DNA of 47,851 nt. Origin: J084 sp964471405 (GTDB lineage Bacteria > Pseudomonadota > Alphaproteobacteria > Sphingomonadales > Rhodothalassiaceae). The notes beneath the pieces are model-generated. The model saw only the letters and a program-made list of their open reading frames with translations, made no database searches and was not told the origin of the DNA. A program made the position numbers and the translations under genes. Positions 1 to 8,353 of the stretch are shown here, piece after piece. The DNA is taken from positions 1 through 47,851 of the forward strand of contig CAYYGH010000012.1 of NCBI GenBank assembly GCA_964471405.1, given 5' to 3'. The first letter of the stretch is position 1, and every line of letters starts with the position of its first letter.

Positions 1-21
1 CTGAAGACCGATGACCGAGTC

Positions 22-52
22 GTCATCCGCCGGCCAAGACCGGCGGATCCAG
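22..52. repeat. REP-type extragenic palindrome (variant)
   Basis: The arms are ATCCGCCGG (25-33) and CCGGCGGAT (40-48), separated by CCAAGA. The palindrome is flanked by GTC on the left and CCAG on the right. This is the same layout as the elements at 151-180 and 22851-22880, read in the opposite orientation with a C-for-T change. The general form (TGGAT, GC-rich stem, ATGAC) is typical of bacterial repetitive extragenic palindromes. Confidence 0.65.
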
Positions 53-150
53 CGGAAAGGGAAGAGAGCCTCCGGCGCGGGGGATGCCATGCCCAAAGCC
101 CTCCAGGCCGACGGGCCAGTTTCCGATGCAGAAGTTGTCTCGTCTGCCTG

Positions 151-180
151 CTGGATTCGCCGGTTGAACCGGCGAATGAC
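151..180. repeat. REP-type extragenic palindrome, copy A
   Basis: The arms ATTCGCCGGTT (155-165) and AACCGGCGAAT (167-177) form an 11-bp perfect inverted repeat around a single G. CTGG precedes it and GAC follows. All 30 bases are identical to 22851-22880, about 22.7 kb away and also in gene-free DNA. This is what a dispersed REP family looks like. Confidence 0.75.
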
Positions 181-436
181 GAGAGAAGGAGGGCATCGCC
201 GGCTGAGCGCACCGCGGCCGCCGGTGAATGACGCGGAAGGGAGCACATCGCTGAAGGGGGTCCACGATCAAGGCGGTGAATGACGCGAAAAGGAAGGTGT
301 CACCGGTGGAGCTCGCTATGATCGGCGGCGAATGACATGGGAGGAGGCACGTCACTGAAGGAGGTCAATGGTCAAGCCGGCAACCGACGAGAAAGGAGGG
401 GGGCAGCTGAGCGCCCCACGACTACCGGCGAATGGA
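181..436. repeat. Decayed tandem repeat, period about 52 bp
   Basis: The word GGTGAATGAC or GGCGAATGAC ends at 180, 232, 284 and 336, giving three exact 52-bp steps. A degenerate unit follows, ending near 388, then another at about 436. Units 233-284 and 337-388 align along most of their length, sharing GCAC, CTGAAGG and TCAAG at matching positions. Units 181-232 and 389-436 share GAGA, AAGGAGGG and GCTGAGCGC. The units have diverged but stay in register, as if one REP and its flank had been amplified and then decayed. Confidence 0.55.
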
Positions 437-914
437 GCCATGGGGTGTTGCCGGATCGATGTCCGTGGCAGCTGATTCATCCCGGCTACCGGCGGATGAG
501 GGAGAGAGAGGTAGATGACGGCAGAGAGGTGGATGACGGGAGAGGGGAAGAGATGCCGTCGGACGGATTCCCCATGTCTGTCGGTGCGTGACGAAAGAGT
601 GGCTTGCGGCAGGGGGGGATGTACCTTGGCTGTCAAGGCATGGCTTGAAGGGGAGATGGCCGGGCCTGCTTCGGGCATCGCTTTGCGTCCGCATGAAGAA
701 TCGATCTCCGTCCCCGCGCCCCATCTCCTGGGAAAGAAGGGGAATCTGCGCCGTCTTGCCGGCATGATCCGGTATGCCTGCAGGCGATTGCCTCACTCCT
801 TTCTTCCAGCCGGCTGCTGGGGGCTTGTCAGTCGGCGACTGCCGCGCTAAGGAACGCCGCACGCAGGCTGTTCGCAGCATGGGCCGGCAACCGCAGGCCA
901 CTTTCATTCTTTAC

Positions 915-989
915 GGGCGCGTAGCTCAGCGGGAGAGCACTACGTTGACATCGTAGGGGTCGCTGGTTCGATCCCAGCCGCGCCCACCA
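915..989 (+). tRNA. tRNA-Val (anticodon GAC)
   Basis: This is a complete cloverleaf. The acceptor stem is GGGCGCG (915-921) with CGCGCCC (979-985). The D arm is GCTC/GAGC. The anticodon stem is CTACG/CGTAG around the loop TTGACAT, giving anticodon GAC, which reads the valine codon GTC. The T arm is GCTGG/CCAGC around TTCGATC. The discriminator is A986 and the CCA end (987-989) is encoded in the gene. No integrase or direct repeat is seen beside it. Confidence 0.96.
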
Positions 990-1116
990 TTTTCCTTCCC
1001 GCAGCAACCGCGGGGACGTTCTTGGAATCCATTCTGGGTGGGATATTCGCTCCTTCCTTTTGCCGGTTCTCCCGAACAGGAGGCGCTGGCCGCATTTCCT
1101 GTTCCGGCCGGGATAT

Positions 1117-1626
1117 TTATGCCATCATCCGATAGCTGTTCTGCGAGACGAGGCGCACGATCGTTCCGTCCTCATCGGCCAGCGGCATGACCAGGCTTGA
1201 GAAGAGAATGTATTCCTTGCCCGCCCACAGGAGCGGCAGGTCGATCACCATGTAGGGACGGCGATTGTCCACCGCCCAGCGGAAGCGCGCGAAAATCGGG
1301 CTTGTGTGAGGGAAGTCCTGCGCCGTTACTCCCTTGATCGGCCCGCCGGCTGCCCGGTGATAGTCTTCTCCCGCCAGTCTGACGCGAAAGAAGGGCGGCT
1401 CGTCAAGGACGTCATAAAGGGCGGTGGCGGGCAGATGCCGGCCCATGACCCGCGGGTGGAACGCCCGGACCGGGGGGATATCCTGCCGCTCACGGGCCGA
1501 GAACCACCAGCGCTTGAGCACCATCCCCCCTTCCCAGGGGACGACGGTGTCCGCCTCTACCGGAATGATGGCCGCAATTCCGGGGTCGAGGAGGGAAGAT
1601 TTGTCGCGTTTTTCCGGCTCTGGCAT
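1117..1626 (-). CDS. PAS_5-type single PAS domain protein
   Basis: The 169-residue soluble protein resembles the alphaproteobacterial PAS_5 family of stand-alone PAS domains. Visible features are VPWEGG (about 29-34), LKRWWFSAR (about 37-45) and VRLAGEDY (about 82-89), followed by a C-terminal strand segment. There is no signal peptide, membrane segment or output domain, so it probably senses or binds a small ligand and acts through a partner. The ATG at 1626 has GGAG about 8 bases upstream. Upstream codons in the same frame lack family similarity and are excluded. The next gene upstream on the same strand (1823-2320) is a paralog with the same motifs, so the pair is a tandem duplication. Ligand and partner are unknown. 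Confidence 0.75.
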   Translation of the reverse strand: MPEPEKRDKSSLLDPGIAAIIPVEADTVVPWEGGMVLKRWWFSARERQDIPPVRAFHPRVMGRHLPATALYDVLDEPPFFRVRLAGEDYHRAAGGPIKGVTAQDFPHTSPIFARFRWAVDNRRPYMVIDLPLLWAGKEYILFSSLVMPLADEDGTIVRLVSQNSYRMMA

Positions 1627-1822
1627 GACAGCACTCCATTGTCCGCCCGTCCTCCGGACGAACCGATCCCAGCAGAGCCGCTTTCTCTCGCGCGTGCAAT
1701 TCCACTCATGGCCAATGTAGCGCATCCCCGTCCGGCGGGAAAGCTGGAAAGATCGGGAATGCAAGAAAGGGGAGCCTCCTTCTCCCTGGCGGCCGCCTGC
1801 TTCTTTGTGGTGGCGGGCGCTC

Positions 1823-2320
1823 CTATCGGGAGGCCGTATAGTAATGGGCATGGCCCATGAGGTGAGTGACCCGTTCGCCGTCTTCGGACAGGGGCACGAC
1901 CAGGCTCTTGAACCGCACGAAATCCTTGCCCGACCAGTGCGAAGGCAGGTCGAGCGCCATATAGGGGCGCCCTTCGCGTACGGCCCACTCGAACCGCTCG
2001 CGGATGGGAGCCGAATCCGGAAAGGCGTTCATGCCGCGACCCTTGAGACTGATTCCGGATGCCAGGCGGTAATCTTCCCCTGCCAGGCGCACGATGAAGT
2101 CCGCCAGATCGCCCTTTCGCACCACATCGAAGATGATGATCCCGGCCAGGTATCGCCCCATCATGGCGGGGGAGAAGTCCCGCAACCGTGGCATCCTGCG
2201 TTCGCCACGGGCGGCAAACCACCACGTCTTCAGACGCCGTCCCCCTTCCCAGGGCACATCCGTCTCCCGGTCCACGGGCACCAGCGCCGCCAGACCGGGA
2301 TCTCTGGGAATCGAAGGCAT
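1823..2320 (-). CDS. PAS_5-type single PAS domain protein (paralog)
   Basis: The 165-residue protein carries the same marks as its downstream neighbour: VPWEGG near residue 22, LKTWWFAAR near 30 and VRLAGEDY near 77. It ends in a short hydrophobic and polar strand region. It has no membrane segment and no output domain. The start is uncertain. The ATG at 2320 aligns with the neighbour's start and has a weak GGA upstream. An ATG at 2332 and a TTG at 2416 are in frame. About 200 bp separate it from the paralog, so a shared transcript is possible. The two proteins clearly differ along their length, so the duplication is not recent. Confidence 0.72.
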   Translation of the reverse strand: MPSIPRDPGLAALVPVDRETDVPWEGGRRLKTWWFAARGERRMPRLRDFSPAMMGRYLAGIIIFDVVRKGDLADFIVRLAGEDYRLASGISLKGRGMNAFPDSAPIRERFEWAVREGRPYMALDLPSHWSGKDFVRFKSLVVPLSEDGERVTHLMGHAHYYTASR

Positions 2321-2565
2321 GGGGTGATCCATGTGCTTGACTGCGCCGCCGTCGGCCCCGGATGGTCCTGCCCGTCCGCAGCCAAGATGCCATCCGGCGA
2401 CGACCCGGCTTTGCAATTACCACAATTCTTCTGGGAAAGGTATGGCTGTCCGGCCGGCATGGAAGCGGGGAAACCGGCTTGATTGCCGTCCGATTTCGTT
2501 CACCCCTTTGCGAACGGCCAAAGAGGCGCCATAGAGAACGGGAATTGGAAAAGCCAGGGATCGCC

Positions 2566-4806
2566 ATGACGACGCCCCTTTATCTTGCCCGTCTCAATCC
2601 GGAGCAGCGTGCTGCCGTTACCACGCTGGACGGTCCGCTCCTGGTGCTGGCCGGTGCCGGTACCGGCAAGACCCGGGTGCTCACCTGCCGGATTGCGCAT
2701 CTGATCGCCACCGGCCGGGCGGGGCCGGGCGAAATTCTGGCCGTCACCTTCACCAACAAGGCGGCGGCCGAGATGGGCCAGCGCGTCGAGCGGCTGATTG
2801 CGCGGCCCGTGGCCGGCATGGCGCTCGGCACCTTTCATGCGATATCCGCGCGCTGGCTCAGGCGCCATGCCGAACATGTGGGGCTGAAGCCCGATTTCAC
2901 GATTCTGGATACCGACGATCAGGAACGGCTGATCAAGCAGCTCATCGCCGAGGCCGATATCGATGCCAAGCGCTGGCCGGCGCGGCTGCTGGCCCAGCTC
3001 ATCGATCGCTGGAAGAACAGGGGGCTGGTTCCGGAAAGCGTGCCGGCAGCAGAAGCCGGCGAATTCGCGGACGGGCGGGGCGCGGAGCTCTATGCGGCCT
3101 ATGAGGAGCGGCTGACGAGCCTCAATGCCGTGGACTTCGGCGGGCTGATCCTCAACATGATCCGGATCATGCGCGAGCAGCCGGATGTCCGCTCAGCCTT
3201 GAAGCAGCGCTACCGCTACATCCTCGTAGACGAGTACCAGGACACCAATGCCGCCCAGTACCTGTGGCTGCGACTGCTGGCCGATGCGGACGGCAATCTG
3301 TGCTGCGTCGGTGACGACGACCAGTCGATCTACGGCTGGCGCGGGGCGGAGATCGGCAACATCCTGCGCTTCGAGCAGGACTTCCCGACGGCCCGCATCA
3401 TCCGGCTTGAGCGCAACTACCGCTCCACCGGCCATATTCTGGGGGCGGCCTCATCGCTCATCGCGGCGAACCGGGGCCGGCTGGGCAAGACGCTGAAAAC
3501 CGAGGGCGAACCGGGCGAGAAGGTGCGGATCATCGCGGTCTGGGACGGCGAAGAGGAGGCGCAGACCGTCACCGATCTCATCGAGGCCGAAAATCGTGCC
3601 GGCGTGCCGCTTGGAGAAATCGCGATCCTCGTGCGGGCGGGTTTCCAGACCCGGCCTTTCGAGGAGCGTCTCATCCAGCTCGGACTGCCCTATCGGGTCG
3701 TCGGCGGGCCGCGTTTCTACGAGCGCCAGGAAATCCGGGATGCGCTCGCCTATCTCCGGATCATCGCCAATCCCGACGATGACCTGGCTTTCGAACGCAT
3801 CATCAATGTGCCGCGTCGGGGAATCGGCGAGGCGACCCTCAGAACGGTGCGCCGGCTGGCCCGGGCCGAGGGGCTGTCGCTGTTCTCGGCCGCCATGCGG
3901 ATCACGACGACCGACGAGCTGCGTCCGGCTGCGCGCCGGGCGCTTTCAGGGCTTGTCGAACAATTCCTGCGCTGGCGCGAGGAGGCGGCCGAGCTGCCGC
4001 ACACCGAGCTGGCTCAGCGCGTGCTCGAGGAATCCGGCTATGTCGCGATGTGGCAGCAGGCCCGCACGGCGGATGCGCCGGGCCGGCTCGAGAATCTCGC
4101 CGAGCTGGTGCGCGCGATGGCCGAGTTCGAAAATCTGCAGGGGTTTCTGGAGCATATCGCACTGGTGATGGAGAACGAAGCGGCCGCCGAAGCCGACAAG
4201 ATCTCCCTGATGACGCTGCATGCGGCCAAGGGGCTCGAATTCCATACGGTGTATCTGCCCGGCTGGGAGGAGGGCGTCTTCCCGAACCAGCGCGCACTGG
4301 ATGAAGGAGGCGAGAAGGCGCTGGAGGAAGAACGCCGGCTCGCCTATGTGGGGCTCACGCGCGCACGCCGGCGGGCGGTGATCCTGCATGCGGCAAGCCG
4401 CCTCGTCTTCGGCCAGTGGCAGTCTCTCATTCCCTCGCGCTTCATCGATGAGATCGCGCCCGAGCATGTCGAGCGCCATCACCTTCCCGGCATGACGGCC
4501 GATGTGGCGGCAGGAGGGCGGGATCCCGCACTGGCAGCGGCCTATCAGGGCTATGATGTAGAGCTGAAGCGGGGACCCGGCTGGCAGCGGGCCCAGCGCC
4601 GGCGGATGGCCCGCCAGCTGGCAGCCGAAACCCGGCGCCTGCCCCCGGCTGCCGAGACGCCCCGCTTTGCGGTGGGCGAGCGGGTCTTCCATCAGAAGTT
4701 CGGCTATGGCGAGGTGCGGGAGGTGGAGGGTGAAAAGGTCGTCGTCGATTTCGAGACCTCCGGCACCAAGCATGTCATCGCCCATTTTCTGGAGCGGGCC
4801 CGGTGA
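2566..4806 (+). CDS. UvrD/PcrA-family DNA helicase II
   Basis: The 746-residue protein is a superfamily 1A 3'-5' helicase that acts in nucleotide excision repair, mismatch repair and clearing of blocked forks. The helicase motifs are in order: Walker A GAGTGKT (about 30-36), motif Ia TFTNKAAAEM, motif II VDEYQDTN, motif III GDDDQSIYGWRGAE, motif IV ERNYRST, motif V TLHAAKGLEF and motif VI YVGLTRARR. The C-terminus (about 700-745) has the Tudor-like module of PcrA/UvrD (VGERVFHQKFGYGEV). The ATG at 2566 has AGGGA upstream and begins where the family alignment begins. Its stop overlaps the GTG start of prmA, so the two are cotranscribed and probably translationally coupled. Confidence 0.95.
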   Translation: MTTPLYLARLNPEQRAAVTTLDGPLLVLAGAGTGKTRVLTCRIAHLIATGRAGPGEILAVTFTNKAAAEMGQRVERLIARPVAGMALGTFHAISARWLRRHAEHVGLKPDFTILDTDDQERLIKQLIAEADIDAKRWPARLLAQLIDRWKNRGLVPESVPAAEAGEFADGRGAELYAAYEERLTSLNAVDFGGLILNMIRIMREQPDVRSALKQRYRYILVDEYQDTNAAQYLWLRLLADADGNLCCVGDDDQSIYGWRGAEIGNILRFEQDFPTARIIRLERNYRSTGHILGAASSLIAANRGRLGKTLKTEGEPGEKVRIIAVWDGEEEAQTVTDLIEAENRAGVPLGEIAILVRAGFQTRPFEERLIQLGLPYRVVGGPRFYERQEIRDALAYLRIIANPDDDLAFERIINVPRRGIGEATLRTVRRLARAEGLSLFSAAMRITTTDELRPAARRALSGLVEQFLRWREEAAELPHTELAQRVLEESGYVAMWQQARTADAPGRLENLAELVRAMAEFENLQGFLEHIALVMENEAAAEADKISLMTLHAAKGLEFHTVYLPGWEEGVFPNQRALDEGGEKALEEERRLAYVGLTRARRRAVILHAASRLVFGQWQSLIPSRFIDEIAPEHVERHHLPGMTADVAAGGRDPALAAAYQGYDVELKRGPGWQRAQRRRMARQLAAETRRLPPAAETPRFAVGERVFHQKFGYGEVREVEGEKVVVDFETSGTKHVIAHFLERAR

Positions 4807-5885
4807 GTGCGGTGACCGGTTTTCGCTGGCGCGTGAGGATTGAACGCCCATCGGCCGAGGCTGCATTTGCAGCTCTCGACGAGGCGGTCGACGCTCTGGC
4901 CGGGCAGGAGGAAGGGCCGGCCATTGCTCTCGATCTTGTCCTGCCGGAAGAGGACCGGATGGCGGATGCGGCCGCTGCGGAGCTTGCCGTCACCATGACG
5001 GGAGCTTCTCTCAACTTGCAGCAGGTGACGGAGCTGGTGACGCAACTGTTCACCTGCCTCGGGGCGGAACTGCCGCCGGGAGTCCTGCCCCGGACCTGCC
5101 CTGCACCGGAGCCGCTGCCGGAACGTGACTGGGTGCGACTCTCCCAGGCCGGACTGCCCGCCCAGCTGGTGGGGCGTTTCCGAATTCTGATGGACGAAAG
5201 CCATGCGTCCTTCTGGCCGGGGCGGCCCGCACTCAGGCTCATCGCCTCCACGGCCTTCGGCACGGGGCATCATGCAACGACCCGCGGCATGCTGGTGATG
5301 CTGGACGCTCTGGCCCGTCGTCTCGGGCGTCGCGCCCCAACACCCATGCTGGATGTGGGATGCGGTTCAGGCGTGCTCGCGCTGGCCATGACCAGGCTGT
5401 GGAAACGCCCGGTCTGGGCGAGTGACATCGATCCTGACATTATGCCGGTTCTCGCCGCCCATGCGCGCCGGAACGGTGTGGCTCTGCGGCCTTCCGCGCG
5501 CCGGGGAAGGGGCGAGGCAATGGCCTGCCGGATTGCGCCCGGCCTTGATGACCCCTGCTTGCGGCGCGCGGGGCCCTTCCGACTGATTGTCGCCAACATC
5601 CTGGCCGGCCCGCTCAAGACGCTGGCACCCGCGCTTGCCCGCCAGCTGGCACCTGACGGCTGGCTGCTGCTGTCCGGCATTCTGGCGGATGAGGCCGGAA
5701 GCGTGATCAACCGCTATCGGCGTTTTGGGCTCGTGCCCGTTGCCCGCTGGTGCCGGCAGGGCTGGGTGACTCTGGCCTTCAGACGCCCAGCCCGGGCGTA
5801 CCGGCCGCTTCCACCTGCCGGTCTGCTCAGGCAGCGCGCGGCAGATCCCGATGGGCGGCAGGCACAGCGCGCGGGGCGACCTTGA
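4803..5885 (+). CDS. Ribosomal protein L11 methyltransferase (PrmA)
   Basis: PrmA trimethylates L11 of the large ribosomal subunit using S-adenosylmethionine. The variable N-terminal L11-recognition half is followed by family marks: AFGTGHHATT, SAM motif I LDVGCGSG, an acidic ribose-binding SDIDPD, the catalytic-region IVANILAGPL, and LLLSGIL. The GTG start overlaps the uvrD stop (GTGA). The domain normally ends near the WVTLAFRR segment. Here a further 31 or so residues follow, rich in Arg, Pro and Ala. This tail is encoded opposite the 3' end of the small minus-strand gene at 5827-6018, so it may be read-through of non-functional sequence. Confidence 0.92.
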   Translation: MSAVTGFRWRVRIERPSAEAAFAALDEAVDALAGQEEGPAIALDLVLPEEDRMADAAAAELAVTMTGASLNLQQVTELVTQLFTCLGAELPPGVLPRTCPAPEPLPERDWVRLSQAGLPAQLVGRFRILMDESHASFWPGRPALRLIASTAFGTGHHATTRGMLVMLDALARRLGRRAPTPMLDVGCGSGVLALAMTRLWKRPVWASDIDPDIMPVLAAHARRNGVALRPSARRGRGEAMACRIAPGLDDPCLRRAGPFRLIVANILAGPLKTLAPALARQLAPDGWLLLSGILADEAGSVINRYRRFGLVPVARWCRQGWVTLAFRRPARAYRPLPPAGLLRQRAADPDGRQAQRAGRP

Positions 5886-6018
5886 GGGCGATAATGCGCG
5901 CGGCTTCCTCATCATCGGGCAGCTGGCCATGAAGACGCATGACGTCAAAGAAGTCGGTCTGCCGGCCGAAAAGTCCGTCACCGGCAAGACGGATGGCGGT
6001 TTTGATGCGCTGCAACAT
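5827..6018 (-). CDS. Small hypothetical protein, 63 aa
   Basis: I do not recognise this family. The protein starts with a basic amphipathic segment (MLQRIKTAIR), then a mixed central part (DFFDVMRLHGQ, DDEEAARIIALKV) and a short basic tail. The gene is supported by a strong AAGGAG about 7 bases before its ATG and by about 180 bp of free upstream DNA, which contains a perfect palindrome at 6116-6136. Its last 59 bp overlap the 3' end of prmA tail to tail. The size and basic N-terminus recall small alphaproteobacterial DUF1127-like proteins, but the characteristic motif is not present. Confidence 0.6.
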   Translation of the reverse strand: MLQRIKTAIRLAGDGLFGRQTDFFDVMRLHGQLPDDEEAARIIALKVAPRAVPAAHRDLPRAA

Positions 6019-6115
6019 GTTCGGTCTCCTTGCTTGTTCCTGGCAGCCTTCCGTGCGAACCGCCTCTCACATAATCCTTTTTTCGGGCGTGAGGAGAGCA
6101 GTTAGGCGCCTGTCA

Positions 6116-6136
6116 GCCATGCAATTTATGCATGGC
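6116..6136. promoter_or_regulatory. Perfect palindrome, possible operator
   Basis: GCCATGCA (6116-6123) and TGCATGGC (6129-6136) are perfect inverted repeats around ATTTA. The element lies about 100 bp upstream of the small gene at 5827-6018 and about 65 bp beyond the ligA stop. There is no following T-run, so an operator is likelier than a terminator. No matching regulator is known. Confidence 0.4.
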
Positions 6137-6199
6137 TACCGCGTCGCACATATGATTGTCACGGGAGGCGACCAGGAGGGGAAAAGGCGAGGGGCGCCG

Positions 6200-8353
6200 T
6201 CAGCCGCCGGCCTTTTCCGCCTGGGCGAGCAGGGCAAGCCAGGCCTGCTCGTCGATGATCCTGACGCCCAGTTCCTGTGCCTTCTTCAGCTTGGACCCGG
6301 CGCCCGGGCCGGCAACGACGAAATCGGTTCGTGACGAGACCGAGCTTGCCACCTTTGCACCCAGCCGTTCGGCCCGGGCTTTCGCCTCCTCACGGGTCAT
6401 GCTCTCAAGGGTTCCCGTGAACACGATCGTCTTGCCGGCGATTGGGCTGTCGGATGAGACATGTTCCTCCTCGGGCAGAACCGTCACCTGTTCGAGCAGG
6501 GCATCGACGATCTTGCGATTCTGCGGCTCGCGGAAGAAGTTGATGAGGGATTCGGCGACCTTGGGACCGATGCCGTCAATTGATTCGAGCTCCTCGCGGG
6601 CGTGCTGCGGATCACCTTCCACAAGCGCGAGGAAGGTCTCGATCCTGTGAAAATGATATGCCAGCAGCTTGGCGGTTACCTGCCCGACATAGCGGATACC
6701 CAGGGCATAGAGGAACCGGTGGAAGGGGATACGCCGTCGCGCCTCGATGGCGGCAAAGAGATTCTGGACCGATTTTTCGCCCCAGCCTTCCCAGGTCTCC
6801 AGCTTGAGTTCATCATTGCGCTCTTTCAAGGTGAAGATGTCCGCCGGATTGCGGATGGCACCGCGCTTGAAGAGGGTCTCGATCTGCTTGTCTCCCAGCC
6901 CTTCGATGTTGAAGGCGTGGCGCGAGACGAAGTGGCGCAGCCGCTCCACGCGCTGGGCGGGGCAGAAAAGACCGCCCGTGCAGCGGATGATCGCGCCGTC
7001 GGGCACCGCCAGCGATCCGCAGACCGGGCAGTGATCGGGAAAGACGAAGGGCTTGGCATCGGGTGGGCGCCGGTCCTTGAGAACACGGACGATGTGGGGG
7101 ATTACATCGCCGGCACGCTCGACCTCCACCCAGTCCCCGATCATGACGCCGAGGCGCTCGATTTCATCCTTGTTGTGCAGACTGGCTCGCTGGACGACAA
7201 CGCCTCCGATGTTTACGGGTTCAAGGACCGCCACCGGCGTCAGGGCACCCGTGCGGCCGACCTGAATGATGATGTCCTTCAGAATCGTCTCGGCCCGGTG
7301 CGCCGGAAACTTGCGCGCCACCGCCCAGCGCGGCACACGCTCGACCTCGCCCAGTCGTCGCTGGTAGTCCAGCCGGTCGATCTTGAAGACGACACCGTCG
7401 ATATCAAAGTCCAGCGTGGCGCGCCGGGCCTGCATGTCCCGGAAATAGGCGAGGGCCTCGTCCACGCCGGCACAGAGCCGATTGAGGGGGCTCAGCGGTG
7501 CCCCCCACTCCCTGATCGCGGCATAGGCCTCCCACTGGGTCTTGAACGGCCATGTGCTGGCATATCCCCATCCCCAGCAGCAGAACCGCAAGGGCCGGGC
7601 GGCGGTGACCGCCGGATCCAGCTGGCGCAGGGAGCCGGCCGCGGCATTGCGGGGATTGGCGAAGGTGGTCTCGCCGCGGGCCTGCTGCTCGGCATTCAGT
7701 TTGAGGAAGTCGCTCTTGCGCATGTAGACTTCCCCGCGCAACTCCAGCTCCCGGGGCCAGCCGGAGCCGGCCAGTGCCTTGGGGATGTCGCCGATCGTCA
7801 TGGCGTTGGCGGTCACATCCTCGCCCTCATAGCCGTCGCCGCGGGTGGCGGCGCGCACGAGCCGTCCGTCCTCGTAAATGAGGGCGATGGACAGGCCGTC
7901 GAATTTGGGCTCAGCCGTCAGCTCCAGGCGGGTGGCGGGATCAAGGCCCAGAAACCGCAGGGCCCGGTCGAAAAACGCCCGGACCTCCTCGTCCGAGAAG
8001 GCATCCTCCAGTGAGAGCATCGGGATGCGGTGACGCCATTTGCGGAATTTCTCGGATGGTGGTGCCCCAACCCGCTTGGAAGGGCTGTCCGGGCGCACCA
8101 GATGCGGAAAACGCTTCTCTATGGCGGTATTGCGTGCCCGCAGCGCATCGTATTCCGCATCCGAGATGATGGGCTGCGCCTTGGTGTAGTAGAGATAGTC
8201 GTGGTAGGCGATCTCTTTGGCCAGTCGGGCCAGTTCAGTCCGGGCTTCCTCTTCCGTCAGGGCCAGCACGGGCTTGCGCCGCAGCGGATCGTCCGGCGGG
8301 ACGGTAAATGCCTCCACGGCGGGATGCGCCCGGTCGTCAGCCTTCTTCGACAT
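6200..8353 (-). CDS. NAD-dependent DNA ligase LigA
   Basis: LigA seals nicks in duplex DNA using NAD and is essential for replication and repair. The 717-residue length is close to the family norm. The order is: N-terminal Ia domain (HDYLYY near 51-56), adenylation domain with the KxDG motif EPKFDG (active-site Lys about 150), OB fold, four-cysteine zinc finger beginning CPVCG, helix-hairpin-helix repeats (ESIDGIGPKVAES), and a C-terminal BRCT domain (IVFTGTLESMTREEA). The ATG at 8353 follows GGAGAGGTGGG. The gene start overlaps the 3' end of recN by 17 bp, making it the last gene of bamD-recN-ligA. Confidence 0.96.
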   Translation of the reverse strand: MSKKADDRAHPAVEAFTVPPDDPLRRKPVLALTEEEARTELARLAKEIAYHDYLYYTKAQPIISDAEYDALRARNTAIEKRFPHLVRPDSPSKRVGAPPSEKFRKWRHRIPMLSLEDAFSDEEVRAFFDRALRFLGLDPATRLELTAEPKFDGLSIALIYEDGRLVRAATRGDGYEGEDVTANAMTIGDIPKALAGSGWPRELELRGEVYMRKSDFLKLNAEQQARGETTFANPRNAAAGSLRQLDPAVTAARPLRFCCWGWGYASTWPFKTQWEAYAAIREWGAPLSPLNRLCAGVDEALAYFRDMQARRATLDFDIDGVVFKIDRLDYQRRLGEVERVPRWAVARKFPAHRAETILKDIIIQVGRTGALTPVAVLEPVNIGGVVVQRASLHNKDEIERLGVMIGDWVEVERAGDVIPHIVRVLKDRRPPDAKPFVFPDHCPVCGSLAVPDGAIIRCTGGLFCPAQRVERLRHFVSRHAFNIEGLGDKQIETLFKRGAIRNPADIFTLKERNDELKLETWEGWGEKSVQNLFAAIEARRRIPFHRFLYALGIRYVGQVTAKLLAYHFHRIETFLALVEGDPQHAREELESIDGIGPKVAESLINFFREPQNRKIVDALLEQVTVLPEEEHVSSDSPIAGKTIVFTGTLESMTREEAKARAERLGAKVASSVSSRTDFVVAGPGAGSKLKKAQELGVRIIDEQAWLALLAQAEKAGG

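Larger units (their letters stand above)
1..914. other. Gene-free stretch upstream of tRNA-Val
   Basis: I find no convincing gene here. Open frames exist on both strands, but none has a recognisable family, a good ribosome binding site or consistent codon use. The stretch holds two REP-type palindromes (22-52 and 151-180) and a decayed tandem repeat with a period of about 52 bp (about 181-436). From about 440 to 914 only isolated fragments of the same CCGGCGAATGA-like word are visible, for example near 488-500. It may be a graveyard of repetitive extragenic DNA beside the tRNA gene. Confidence 0.6.

Noticed and set aside
129..436. CRISPR array
   Set aside because: The units are diverged along their full 52 bp with no constant repeat and unique spacer pattern, and no cas genes are present.
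352..907. Minus-strand open frames in the first kilobase as real genes
   Set aside because: They run through the decayed repeats, have no recognisable domains, and overlap other frames of equal quality.
915..989. tRNA-Val as an integration site of a genomic island
   Set aside because: No integrase, no repeated tRNA 3' end and only ordinary genes downstream.
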